Origin: an uncultured Prevotella sp.
GTDB taxonomy: Bacteria; Bacteroidota; Bacteroidia; Bacteroidales; Bacteroidaceae
Assembly (NCBI GenBank): GCA_944320195.1
Contig: CALUGP010000006.1
Location: 1 to 64,000 of the forward strand
Length of the DNA: 64,000 nucleotides
Direction: 5' to 3'
Shown here: positions 7,345 to 16,468 of the stretch, in pieces
How the letters are laid out: each line of letters starts with the position of its first letter
Numbering within the stretch: the stretch's first letter is position 1
Position numbers and translations under genes: made by a program
Notes under the pieces: model-generated
Told to the model about the DNA's origin: nothing
The model's database searches: none
The model's input: only the letters and a program-made list of their open reading frames with translations

Positions 7345-8742
7345 TTATTTGCTAAAAGACAGAGTAGCGAATCCACGCAGATATAATGATTTCTTACCTG
7401 AAGTAGGGTTTGGATAGCTTCGCTTTGACATAATACTGTATGTGCTGATTTCACCGTCTTCTGTCAAGTAGAAATATGTTAATCTTCCGTTGTTGTACTC
7501 AATTTCGAATTTGCTCTTTTCATATCCATCAAGCTTTGAATTGATGAAGTCGAGATTTTCGGCGACATACAACAGCTCGTTTAATGTTGGCAATCTAAAA
7601 TCTGGTCCGTCTTCAATGTCTGCGCTCCAGCTTTTAAATGTTTTTTCAATGGCCGCTTCCATTGAATTTTGGTTTTGTTGTTCGTCTTTTTCATCATACT
7701 CATAGGCTAAGGCGTTTATTTTTTGGGTAGACATAAGCGTTACAACTGTTTTACTTCCAGTGTCTTCTGACTTCAGCACGTAGCAGCCTTTGTATAATGT
7801 GCCGACAGACGGAATTTCGCCTGTGCCCTTGTTTGTTGTATCGTCACCGGGAGTCGTTGTGCTGGATTCGCCCTCGCTGAAGTCAAGCGGTATGTCTACA
7901 GGCGAGTCCCATGTCGCGCCTGTCATTATTCCCTCCATTTTTAGGTTGCCTTCGCCGAATGTGCCGTTTATATTGATCTTGTGGTTGGCTTTCAGCCCGT
8001 CAGAGCACTCAAACGAATATGTCTTTACTTCGTTTTTTACAGTGAAGCTTACCTTTACCGTAGCCGGGCCGGCAGCTTCCAGCAGATACACCTCTTTGGA
8101 AGACTTCCAAGTGGTGCCGTCTGTGTCTTTCTGCAAATCAGTTTCGTAAATGCCGTCGGTACCGTCATAGTCGCCGTTGAGCAGCAGGCTCTCACGCAGC
8201 GGACTCAATGTTACCGACACAGCCGTGACGTTTTCGGGAACTTTCTCTATGTTGATGGATTCGAGCATCATAACCTTGCGTGCAAGCTCGAGTGTCAGCT
8301 TGTTTTCCTCGCCAAAAGCCATGGTGACCGAGCCGTTGGCCGTCATCAGGTCGCCGTGTGCGTGGCCTTCTTTCAACTCCACCGTCGCGTTGGTTGCCGC
8401 GTCGCTTTTTGACGGCAGGTCGTAGTCTTCGCCGTCGGCTCCTGCCACGGCATAGACGTCATAGTCGCCGGCCGGCACATTCAGTTCAAGCGGCTCTTCG
8501 CTAGACTCTATGGACTTTGTGGCCACGCATGCGCCGTCCTCGTCAAACACATATACGTTCACGGGGTAACTTATTTCGCCGTCAGCATCGCCTCCGTCGT
8601 TTGCAGCTGCAGCTCTTGTGCTTATAAACAGCTTGCTTGATTCGTCGTCGGCCACAGACGATTCTTCAATGATGCATTTCTCACAAGCCGTCAACGATAG
8701 GGCGGCAACACAAAACAAAAGTAATTGAAATGTTTGTTTCAT
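7345..8742 (-). CDS. Fimbrillin-like lipoprotein with C-terminal DUF1566-like region
   Basis: 465 residues. A lipoprotein signal ends in LTAC with Cys20. Residues about 55-280 resemble the FimB/Mfa2-like beta-sandwich: a YVFDEDG strand, the VPAGDYDVYAVAG motif, and a LTLELARKVMMLESINI stretch. A Thr/Gly linker near 290-310 leads to a C-terminal region containing GPDFRLPTLNELLYVAENLDF, reminiscent of the DUF1566/Lcl-type lectin-like fold. Probably surface exposed, role in adhesion inferred. A minus-strand TATATTTG box at 8766-8773 lies upstream, but the -33 spacing is poor. The gene stands alone, away from the fimbrial operon. Confidence 0.65.
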   Translation of the reverse strand: MKQTFQLLLFCVAALSLTACEKCIIEESSVADDESSKLFISTRAAAANDGGDADGEISYPVNVYVFDEDGACVATKSIESSEEPLELNVPAGDYDVYAVAGADGEDYDLPSKSDAATNATVELKEGHAHGDLMTANGSVTMAFGEENKLTLELARKVMMLESINIEKVPENVTAVSVTLSPLRESLLLNGDYDGTDGIYETDLQKDTDGTTWKSSKEVYLLEAAGPATVKVSFTVKNEVKTYSFECSDGLKANHKININGTFGEGNLKMEGIMTGATWDSPVDIPLDFSEGESSTTTPGDDTTNKGTGEIPSVGTLYKGCYVLKSEDTGSKTVVTLMSTQKINALAYEYDEKDEQQNQNSMEAAIEKTFKSWSADIEDGPDFRLPTLNELLYVAENLDFINSKLDGYEKSKFEIEYNNGRLTYFYLTEDGEISTYSIMSKRSYPNPTSGKKSLYLRGFATLSFSK

Positions 8743-9003
8743 AATATTAATGGTTAAAATTCGTACAAATATAACTACGTTGCATCAATTTATAAACAAA
8801 GACAATGTATGACTTTTCTAATTTTAACATAGTTTGCACAAATAATCCAAATTAATGTATCTGCAAATCATTATAAAAAGAATCGTCATATTATAAAGGA
8901 GTGAACCGTTGGCGTTGTCACTTCTGGACATTGGCAAAATACGAGCTTTTGTTGTTGGTTTGATGCAGCGGCATACGTTTGCCGTATGTGTGTGGCTGTG
9001 TAA
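8743..9003. other. Intergenic region with weak promoter and small dyad
   Basis: Apart from the TATATTTG box (8766-8773, minus) for the lipoprotein gene, I see only a CATACG-TTTGC-CGTATG dyad near 8972-8988. No gene is supported here. Confidence 0.4.
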
Positions 9004-9004
9004 A

Positions 9005-9047
9005 AAGAAGGAGACGCACGTCTAATGTCTTGTGCGTCTCCTTTTTA
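9005..9047 (-). terminator. Terminator of maeB
   Basis: Minus-strand stem AAGGAGACGCAC / GTGCGTCTCCTT with a short loop, followed by a T-rich run. It lies about 35 bases beyond the malic enzyme stop codon. Confidence 0.85.
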
Positions 9048-9079
9048 ATTGGAGTTGAAGGCCGTCAGGCCTTTTTCTT

Positions 9080-11374
9080 TTATTTATTGATGTTCTCCAT
9101 GATTTTCTGCACGTAAGCGTCGATGACGGCTACGGCCGTGATGTTGACAACGTCGCGCACGGAGCACTCGAAGTCTGTGAAATGGATGGGCTTGTTCAGT
9201 CCCATCTGTATAGGGCCGATTATCTCAGCGTCGGGATTGAGTGCCTGCAGCAGTTTATATGAACTGTTTGCGCTTGAGAGGTTGGGGAAAACCAGTGTGT
9301 TTACGTCTTTGCCTTTCAATCTGGTGAAAGGATACTTGGCGTCGCGCAGCTTGGAGTTGAGAGCGAAGTTCACCTGCATCTCGCCGTCAATGGCAAGGTC
9401 AGGATAGCGGCGTTGCATCTCTTCCACGGCGGCGTGCACCTGTGCCGGGTTGCCAACTTCGTCGGTTCCGAAGTTTGAGTAGCTTATCATGGCTATGTTT
9501 GGCTCGTCGTTGAAGAAACGCACGGTGTTGGCCGCCAGGCGCGCCATGTCTACAAGCACGTCTTTGTCAGGCAGGCGGTTGATGAGTGTGTCGGCCAGGT
9601 AGAGCACGCCTTTCTTTGAATTGATGATATGCATCGTGCCGAAATGTTTGTATTCGGGCTGTATGCCTATCACTTCCTTTGCCACCTTGATGGTGTTTGA
9701 GTATTTTGTGTACAAGCCGGTGATGAAAGCGTCGGCATCGCCTGTCTCAACCATCATCATGCCGAAGTAATTGCGCTCGAACATCTTGTCGTTAGCTTCC
9801 TGGAAGGTGTATCCCTGGCGGCTGCGCTTGTCGGCCAGGATGCGTGCGTAGCGTTCGCGGCGGTCGTTCTCGCGGTCGTGGCGCAGGTTTACCACTTCTA
9901 TGCCGTCGAGGCTTAGGTCAAGCTCCTTGGCCAGTTTGGCAATTCGCTCGTCGTTGCCAAGCAGGATGGGGTGGCATATGCCTTCGTTCTTTGCCTGCAC
10001 GGCGGCTTTGAGCATCGTCGGGTGTATGCCTTCGGCGAATACCACGCGTTGCGGATGCTTCCGCGCCGTGTCGTACAGGTTCTGGGTGAGCTTGGTTTCC
10101 TGTCCGAGCATCTGGCGCAGGCGGTTTTTGTATTCGTCCCAGTCAGTTATGGCCGTGCGCGCTACTCCGCTTTCCATTGCGGCTTTGGCAACTGCCGCCG
10201 ACACTTCTGTTATGAGGCGTGGGTCAACGGGTTTGGGGATGAAGTATGACGGGCCGAAGGTAAGGTTGTTCACCTGGTACACGTCGTTTACGACATCGGG
10301 CACGGGCTGCTTGGCCAGGTCGGCTATGGCATGCACGGCGGCCATCTTCATTTCCTCGTTTATGGCTGTTGCGTGTACGTCAAGTGCGCCGCGGAATATG
10401 TAGGGGAATCCGATTACGTTGTTGATCTGGTTGGGATAGTCTGAGCGGCCGGTGCTCATCAGCACGTCAGGGCGGCTGGCCATGGCATCCTCGTATGATA
10501 TTTCTGGCACGGGGTTAGCCAGTGCGAACACGATAGGCTTGTCGGCCATGGAGCGCACCATGTCTTGCGTGAGCACGTTGCCCTTGGACAGTCCCACGAA
10601 AACGTCTGCTTCCTTTACGGCTTCTTCAAGCGTGTGAATGTCGCGGCGGTCTGTGGCGAAGAGGCGTTTCTGCTCGGTAAGATTCTCGCGGTCGCTGATT
10701 ATCACGCCTTTTGAGTCGAGCATCACGATGTTCTCCTTCTTTGCGCCGAGCGCCATGTACAGTTTTGTGCATGATATGGCCGCCGCTCCGGCTCCGTTTA
10801 CCACGATTTTTACTTTTGTGATGTCTTTTCCGGCCACTTCGAGGGCGTTCTTCAGTCCGGCGGCTGATATTATGGCAGTGCCGTGCTGGTCGTCGTGCAT
10901 TACGGGAATGTCAAGAGTACGTTTAAGCCTTTCCTCTATGTAGAAACATTCAGGCGCCTTGATGTCCTCCAGGTTGATGCCTCCGAATGTGGGGGCGATG
11001 CGTTCCACGGCTTCGCAGAACTTCTCGGGGTCTTTCTCGGCAACCTCTATGTCGAACACGTCTATGCCTCCGTATATCTTGAACAACAGGCCTTTGCCCT
11101 CCATTACGGGTTTTCCGCTCATTGCGCCGATGTCGCCAAGTCCCAATACGGCCGTTCCGTTGCTGATTACGGCCACAAGGTTGCCCTTGTCAGTGTATTT
11201 ATAGGCGTCGTCGGGTGTTTTCTGTATCTCCAGGCACGGGAAGGCCACTCCGGGTGAGTAGGCCAGGCTGAGGTCTGTCTGTGTACTGTAAGGCTTTGTG
11301 GGCTTTACTTCTATTTTTCCTGGTTTGCCGCTGCTGTGGTATTCCAGGGCGGCTTCTTTAGTGATGTTTACCAT
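9080..11374 (-). CDS. maeB: NADP-dependent malic enzyme with phosphotransacetylase-like domain
   Basis: 764 residues with the MaeB architecture. The N-terminal malic enzyme (about 1-425) converts malate to pyruvate and CO2; the C-terminal phosphate acetyl/butyryltransferase-like domain (about 430-764) is usually regulatory. Visible motifs are LAYSPGVAFP (catalytic Tyr about 39), the metal-binding HDDQHGTAI, and the nucleotide-binding VVNGAGAAAI. Full length with no break. Cytoplasmic, linking the C4-acid and pyruvate/acetate branches of fermentation. It is divergently arranged with tetR (279-base gap). No -7 box with good spacing was found upstream. Confidence 0.95.
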   Translation of the reverse strand: MVNITKEAALEYHSSGKPGKIEVKPTKPYSTQTDLSLAYSPGVAFPCLEIQKTPDDAYKYTDKGNLVAVISNGTAVLGLGDIGAMSGKPVMEGKGLLFKIYGGIDVFDIEVAEKDPEKFCEAVERIAPTFGGINLEDIKAPECFYIEERLKRTLDIPVMHDDQHGTAIISAAGLKNALEVAGKDITKVKIVVNGAGAAAISCTKLYMALGAKKENIVMLDSKGVIISDRENLTEQKRLFATDRRDIHTLEEAVKEADVFVGLSKGNVLTQDMVRSMADKPIVFALANPVPEISYEDAMASRPDVLMSTGRSDYPNQINNVIGFPYIFRGALDVHATAINEEMKMAAVHAIADLAKQPVPDVVNDVYQVNNLTFGPSYFIPKPVDPRLITEVSAAVAKAAMESGVARTAITDWDEYKNRLRQMLGQETKLTQNLYDTARKHPQRVVFAEGIHPTMLKAAVQAKNEGICHPILLGNDERIAKLAKELDLSLDGIEVVNLRHDRENDRRERYARILADKRSRQGYTFQEANDKMFERNYFGMMMVETGDADAFITGLYTKYSNTIKVAKEVIGIQPEYKHFGTMHIINSKKGVLYLADTLINRLPDKDVLVDMARLAANTVRFFNDEPNIAMISYSNFGTDEVGNPAQVHAAVEEMQRRYPDLAIDGEMQVNFALNSKLRDAKYPFTRLKGKDVNTLVFPNLSSANSSYKLLQALNPDAEIIGPIQMGLNKPIHFTDFECSVRDVVNITAVAVIDAYVQKIMENINK

Positions 11375-11653
11375 GATTATATGTTTTTTGTTTATGTTCG
11401 TGGCGCATGGTGGAATATGCCGTGTGGGAGCTCGCCCCGGGGCGTTTTTGCCTGGTGCGCACCTGTCAGATATTCCTTGCGTATTCTTTCATTCTCTCAC
11501 TTGCAGATGTACTTTGTCGCTAAATCCGTCTTTTTACCTTTCTTTTTATTACAACCATAAACGGAAAGTCTTTGCAAATGTAATAAAAAAATAAAACGTG
11601 GCAAATAGTTTTCAGAAATAAATTATTAACTTTGCAAATAAAAACAAAAAGCA

Positions 11654-12271
11654 ATGCGTAAAACCACCGGCACTACGGCTTACCGCGAGAGCTTGAGGCT
11701 GAGGATACTTGACACGGCGCTTGCCCTTTTCAAACGGAGAGGCATCAAGGCAGTGCGCATGGATGATATAGCTACAGAAATGGGCATATCAAAGCGCACG
11801 CTTTATGAGATATACAGCAATAAGGAGGATTTGCTGTTTGAATGTCTCAGGAGCGAGAACGAACTGATGGACAGTAAGCTCACCGAATATGCCGTGTCGG
11901 CCGAGAACGAGATGGCCGTCATTGCCTATTTCATCAAGCTGAGGTTGAAAGACCTTGGCGAGATAAACCCTCTGTTCTTTACGGAGATGGAGAAGTATGG
12001 GCGCATACTTGAGTTTTTCCGCCGTAATAAGGAGAAGCAGGCCGCCCATTCGCGTGAGTTCATGCGGAAAGGCATTGAGCACGGCTTTTTCCGCGGCGAT
12101 CTGAATTACGACATAGTCGGCAAGATTGGCGATGCCGCCATGGATTTCGTCATGCAGACACGCCTTTACGAGCAATACAAGCTTGACGAGATTTTCCACA
12201 CGTTCATTATCGTTTTCCTGCGTGGCTGCTGTACGGAAAAAGGCTTGGCGTATCTTGACAAGTCTTTGTGA
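11654..12271 (+). CDS. TetR/AcrR-family transcriptional regulator
   Basis: 205 residues. The N-terminal helix-turn-helix (about 14-62) shows the family pattern ILDTALALFKRRGIKAVRM...MGISKRTLYEIYSNKEDLL. The remaining helical domain is the ligand/dimerisation part and gives no ligand clue. A TAACTTTG box at 11627-11634 would start transcription about 15-20 bases before the ATG. It is divergent from maeB, so it could control maeB or itself. That link is inference from position only. Confidence 0.88.
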   Translation: MRKTTGTTAYRESLRLRILDTALALFKRRGIKAVRMDDIATEMGISKRTLYEIYSNKEDLLFECLRSENELMDSKLTEYAVSAENEMAVIAYFIKLRLKDLGEINPLFFTEMEKYGRILEFFRRNKEKQAAHSREFMRKGIEHGFFRGDLNYDIVGKIGDAAMDFVMQTRLYEQYKLDEIFHTFIIVFLRGCCTEKGLAYLDKSL

Positions 12272-12275
12272 GTTG

Positions 12276-12297
12276 AGAGCCGTCCATTCTTGGCTCT
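12276..12297. terminator. Hairpin between tetR and the RelA-like gene
   Basis: AGAGCC/GGCTCT stem with a 10-base loop and a following T run on the plus strand. It sits between the convergent tetR and (p)ppGpp synthetase genes. Confidence 0.6.
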
Positions 12298-12304
12298 TGG
12301 CTTT

Positions 12305-14500
12305 TTAGATTCTAATGATTTGCTTCACGCCTTTGACGTTGCGCAGCTTCTTTATCAGCTGTTCCAACCGCGATGTGTCCTCCACGTTGACCACCAGGTT
12401 GCCGCTGAACAGCCCGTCGTGGCTGTCTATGTTGATGCTGCGCATCATTATCTTCTCTTCCTTTGATATTATGCTTGTAATGTTGTTTACAATGCCGATG
12501 TCGTCGTTGCCGATTATTTTCAGCGTGGTGGAGTATTGTGAGCTGCCCTTGCCGCTCCATCTGGCCTTCACGATGCGATAGCCGAAGCGTTTGCGCAGTT
12601 CAGGTGCGTTGGGGCAGTCCTTTCTGTGTATCTTTATTCCGCCGTTCACGGTCACGAAGCCGAACACGTCGTCGCCGTATATCGGGTGGCAGCATTTTGC
12701 CAGCGAGTAGTCCACGCCTTTCAGGTTGCGGTCGATCACCAGCACGTCGTCGCTTGAACGGGCCAGCTCCTCGTTTGGGTTTTCGTAGTTGAAGCCCTCG
12801 GCGCTGCGTGTGGGCTGTTGCGGTAAGGCGTTGTTGTCGTGTTGCAATATTTCCTGATACTTCTCAATCACGTCGTTCACGTCAAGCGTGCCGTCGGCCA
12901 TGCGGCGGTAGAAGTCGTTGGCTTCCTTGAAGCCTAATTTCTTTATCAGGTGCGACACGGTGCTTTCGTCAAATTCAATCTTGCGGTTCTTCAGCCTGCG
13001 TTCAAACATCTCCTTGGCGTAAGCTCCGTCCTTCACCATCATGTCTTTCAGCGCCATGCGCACTTTGGCTTTGGCCCGGCTTGTCTTCACTATGTTCAGC
13101 CATTCCTGCTTGGGCTTTTGGTTGGCCGATGTCATAATCTCCACCTGGTCGCCGTTTTTCAGTATGTGGCGGAAGGTCACCACCTTGTCGTTTATCTTCG
13201 CGCCGGTGCAATGGTCGCCTATGTTAGAGTGTACGCGGTAGGCAAAGTCAAGCACCGTGGCGCCCTTGGGGAATTTCATCAGATCGCCCTTCGGTGTGAA
13301 AACAAACACTTCATCCTCGTACAGGTCCATCTTGAACTGGTCTATTACCTGCAGGTCGTCTTTGTTCTCCAGAGCCGTGCGTATGCTGTTCAGCCATTCG
13401 TCCAGTCCGCTTTCGCCTTTCACGCCCTTGTACCGCCAGTGTGCGGCCAGTCCGCGTTCGGCTATTTCGTCCATGCGCTCCGTGCGTATCTGCACCTCCA
13501 CCCACTTGTTCTCAGGGCCCAGCACGGTTATGTGCAGGCTCTCGTAGCCGTTGGATTTTGGCACGCTCAGCCAGTCGCGCATGCGCTTGGGGTTGGGTTG
13601 GTACATGTCGGTAATTATGGCGAACACCTGCCAGCACTGCACTTTTTCCAGCTCGACGGGCGAATCCAGTATTATGCGTATGGCAAACAGGTCATACACA
13701 CCCTCGAATGCGCATTGCTGTTTCTTCATTTTCTGCCAGATGCTGTGTATGCTCTTCGTCCTTCCCTTCATGTGGAACTTGAATCCGGCCGCCTTCAGCT
13801 TTTCGTCTATCGGGGCGATGAACCTTTCAATGTAAGCGTCGCGGCTTTTTTTCGTGGCGTTGAGCTTGTCCTTTATCATGTAGTAGGCGTCGTGCTCCAG
13901 GTATTTCAGGCTCAGGTCTTCAAGCTCGCTCTTCAGCTTGTACAGGCCAAGCTTGTGTGCCAGCGGAGCGTACAGGTAGCTTGCCTCATCGCTCACCTCG
14001 GTCTTCGCCTCGGTGTTCTCCGTGTCGCGTATCTGGCGCATCAGGTTGACGCGGTCGGCAATCATTATCAGTATCACGCGCATGTCTTCGGCAAACGAGA
14101 GCAGCAGGTTCCTGAAGTTCTCGCTCTCAATCACCGGGCTTTTCTTGTACAGCTCCTGTATCTTGCACAGGCCGTGGATTATCCGTGCCACGTTTTCGCC
14201 GAACGTTTGTCTTATGTCATCGTTGTCACTGGCCGTGGGGTACAGCAGTATGGCCAGCACGCCGTCGCGTTTCAGCCCAATCTCGTCTACGGCTATGGCC
14301 GCCGTCTGCAGGCTGGACACAATGGGGTTCAGCCCGAAGACATCCCTGCCCATCGTTTCGCCGCTGATTGCGGCTTTCAGGCATTTGAACACGTTGCGTT
14401 CGTCGTCGCGGCTTATCAGTCCGCCAACGCTTGCGCGCAGCTTGCGTGCAAGGTCTATGGCTGTTCTCTTCTCGTCTTGTGTGAATGTAAGTCTTTCCAT
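12305..14500 (-). CDS. RelA/SpoT homologue, (p)ppGpp synthetase with degenerate hydrolase
   Basis: 731 residues from MERLTFTQ (ATG 14500; a longer in-frame start exists at 14548). Order: HD-fold hydrolase-like domain (1-190), synthetase (about 215-335), TGS, helical and zinc-finger-like regions, C-terminal ACT. The synthetase looks intact (RTKSIHSIWQKM, DWLSVPKSNGYESLHITV, EVQIRTERMDEIAERG). In the HD domain the usual HPV is NPI (about 59-61) and the usual HDVVED is YPTASD (87-92), so metal ligands are lost as in E. coli RelA. Predicted to make but not degrade (p)ppGpp. A minus-strand TAAGTTTG box at 14546-14553 may be its promoter. Confidence 0.9.
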   Translation of the reverse strand: MERLTFTQDEKRTAIDLARKLRASVGGLISRDDERNVFKCLKAAISGETMGRDVFGLNPIVSSLQTAAIAVDEIGLKRDGVLAILLYPTASDNDDIRQTFGENVARIIHGLCKIQELYKKSPVIESENFRNLLLSFAEDMRVILIMIADRVNLMRQIRDTENTEAKTEVSDEASYLYAPLAHKLGLYKLKSELEDLSLKYLEHDAYYMIKDKLNATKKSRDAYIERFIAPIDEKLKAAGFKFHMKGRTKSIHSIWQKMKKQQCAFEGVYDLFAIRIILDSPVELEKVQCWQVFAIITDMYQPNPKRMRDWLSVPKSNGYESLHITVLGPENKWVEVQIRTERMDEIAERGLAAHWRYKGVKGESGLDEWLNSIRTALENKDDLQVIDQFKMDLYEDEVFVFTPKGDLMKFPKGATVLDFAYRVHSNIGDHCTGAKINDKVVTFRHILKNGDQVEIMTSANQKPKQEWLNIVKTSRAKAKVRMALKDMMVKDGAYAKEMFERRLKNRKIEFDESTVSHLIKKLGFKEANDFYRRMADGTLDVNDVIEKYQEILQHDNNALPQQPTRSAEGFNYENPNEELARSSDDVLVIDRNLKGVDYSLAKCCHPIYGDDVFGFVTVNGGIKIHRKDCPNAPELRKRFGYRIVKARWSGKGSSQYSTTLKIIGNDDIGIVNNITSIISKEEKIMMRSINIDSHDGLFSGNLVVNVEDTSRLEQLIKKLRNVKGVKQIIRI

Positions 14501-14780
14501 GTGCTGTTTTCGCCTTTTTCGGCCACATTTTTGTATGGCCTGATGCAAACTTACTCATTTTTCCCGAAATAGCTAGTCTTTGCGTTGCTGAAAGTATGTT
14601 TTGTAAGTTTTATTGTGTAAAGTAATAACATTTTAAAGCCTTTTGTCCGTGTTTTTGATGAAAAAGAGTTATTTTTGCAATGTAATGAAAGGGTGGGGCG
14701 AAAAGGACGCATGGCATTTCTGTTTGCTCGTTCTCTCCTTTTCTTCCTTGGATTAATTAACCTAATAAAAACAATACATT

Positions 14781-16298
14781 ATGTTATCACAAGAAGATTT
14801 AAGGCAGATTGCCGCCAAAGGCATCACTGAGGCTCAGGTCGAGGCACAGCTCGGCGAGTTCAAACAGGGATTCCCGTTCTTGCGGCTCGAGGCCGCTGCA
14901 GCCGTGGGCAACGGCATCATGGCTCCGGCCGACGATGAGCGTGCACGCTATATCGACGCATGGAACGCCTATAAGGCCGAAGGCAAACGCATTGTCAAGT
15001 TTGTTCCGGCCAGCGGAGCTGCCAGCCGCATGTTCAAGGACATGTTCGCTTTCCTGAACGGCGACCACGATGCGCCCCAGACCGACTTTGAGAAGCGTTA
15101 CTTCGACAACATCGAGCGTTTCGCCTTCTACGGCGAGCTTAACGACGCCTGCCTGAAGAACGAAGGCAAGGACATCCCCACGCTCATTGCCGAAGGCTGT
15201 TACAAGGCTGTCGTCGCCAACATGCTCGAACCTAAGGGACTCAATTACGGTCAGCTGCCCAAGGGCTTGCTGCTTTTCCACAAGTATCCGGAGGGGCCGC
15301 GCACTCCGCTCGAGGAGCATCTCGTCGAAGGCGCGCTCTATGCAGCGTCGGGCGGCGAAGCCCACATTCACTTCACCGTGAGCCATGAGCACCGCGAGCT
15401 GTTCGAGAAGAAAGTCAGCGAGAAATGCGCCGCTTACGCCGCCAAGTACGGCATCAGGTATGACGTTTCGTTCTCTGAGCAGAAACCGTCCACCGACACC
15501 ATCGCCGCCAATCCCGACAACACCCCGTTCCGCAACGAGGACGGCTCGCTGCTCTTCCGTCCGGGAGGACACGGCGCACTGATACAGAATCTCAACGACA
15601 TCTCGGCCGACGTGGTGTTCGTGAAGAACATAGACAACGTTGTGCCCGATCGCCTCAAGGGCGACACCGTAGACTACAAACAGATTCTTGCCGGCATACT
15701 CGTCACGCTTCAGGCGCGTGCATTCGGCTACCTGCGTCTGCTCGACACCGGCGACTACACCCATGCTCAGCTTGAAGAGATGATACGCTTCGTGCAGCGC
15801 GACCTGTGCTGCCGCAAGGCCGACATCAAGCAGCTTGAAGACGCCGAGCTGGTAATCTATCTGCGCAAGAAGCTCAACCGCCCCATGCGCGTATGCGGAG
15901 TGGTGAAGAATGTCGGCGAACCGGGCGGCGGCCCCTTCCTTACGTATAATCATGACGGCACTGTAAGCCTCCAGATACTTGAGAGCAGCCAGATTGACAA
16001 GACCAACGAGGAGTACATGCGCATGTTCACCGAGGGTACTCACTTTAATCCCGTCGACTTGGTGTGTGCCGTGAAGGACTACAAGGGGCAGCCTTTCAAC
16101 CTGCCCGACTATGTCGACCGCACCACAGGCTTCATCAGTTCGAAGAGCAAGAACGGGCGAGAACTCAAGGCTCTCGAACTGCCCGGCCTTTGGAACGGAG
16201 CCATGAGCGACTGGAACACCGTTTTTGTGGAGGTTCCGCTTTCTACGTTCAACCCTGTCAAGACAGTGAACGATCTGTTGCGCGAGCAACATCAGTAA
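14781..16298 (+). CDS. DUF4301 family protein
   Basis: 505 residues, recognised as the Bacteroidetes DUF4301 family, whose function is not established to my knowledge. Visible motifs include KFVPASGAASRMFKD (about 73-87), PKGLLLFHKYPEGPRTPLEE (about 160-180) and RPGGHGALIQNLNDI (about 260). These resemble sugar-nucleotidyltransferase active sites: a glycine-rich nucleotide loop and a GGHGA substrate loop. That is inference. No signal peptide, so cytoplasmic. A TATTTTTG box at 14670-14677 is a possible -7 element without a well-spaced -33. Confidence 0.85.
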   Translation: MLSQEDLRQIAAKGITEAQVEAQLGEFKQGFPFLRLEAAAAVGNGIMAPADDERARYIDAWNAYKAEGKRIVKFVPASGAASRMFKDMFAFLNGDHDAPQTDFEKRYFDNIERFAFYGELNDACLKNEGKDIPTLIAEGCYKAVVANMLEPKGLNYGQLPKGLLLFHKYPEGPRTPLEEHLVEGALYAASGGEAHIHFTVSHEHRELFEKKVSEKCAAYAAKYGIRYDVSFSEQKPSTDTIAANPDNTPFRNEDGSLLFRPGGHGALIQNLNDISADVVFVKNIDNVVPDRLKGDTVDYKQILAGILVTLQARAFGYLRLLDTGDYTHAQLEEMIRFVQRDLCCRKADIKQLEDAELVIYLRKKLNRPMRVCGVVKNVGEPGGGPFLTYNHDGTVSLQILESSQIDKTNEEYMRMFTEGTHFNPVDLVCAVKDYKGQPFNLPDYVDRTTGFISSKSKNGRELKALELPGLWNGAMSDWNTVFVEVPLSTFNPVKTVNDLLREQHQ

Positions 16299-16331
16299 TC
16301 ATCTCAAAGCATCATATATTTGGTGTGTGTA

Positions 16332-16440
16332 CGGAAAGGCGGCGAATCGCATTGCGGTTTGCCGCCTTTCACGTTGCAAAAGACGGCCTTTTGCAATATG
16401 ATTTGCCGCCTTTCGCATTATGAAAGACGGCCTTTTATTA
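16332..16440. repeat. AAAGACGGCC-type interspersed repeat, locus 2
   Basis: Alternating TTGCCGCCTTTC and AAAGACGGCCTTTTGCA copies follow the DUF4301 gene. The two can pair, so the run could fold as a multi-stem structure and act as a terminator. Same family as at 3.6, 35.5, 43.6, 51.6 and 56.8 kb. Confidence 0.65.
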
Positions 16441-16468
16441 CTCCCAAGTCATTAGAACGCCAATCATG

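Noticed and set aside
12950..14572. 540-residue plus-strand frame opposite the RelA-like gene
   Set aside because: Antisense shadow. The minus-strand gene has complete family motifs throughout, whereas the shadow has no recognisable domain.
14799..16292. 497-residue minus-strand frame opposite DUF4301
   Set aside because: Antisense shadow of a GC-rich gene with recognisable DUF4301 motifs on the plus strand.
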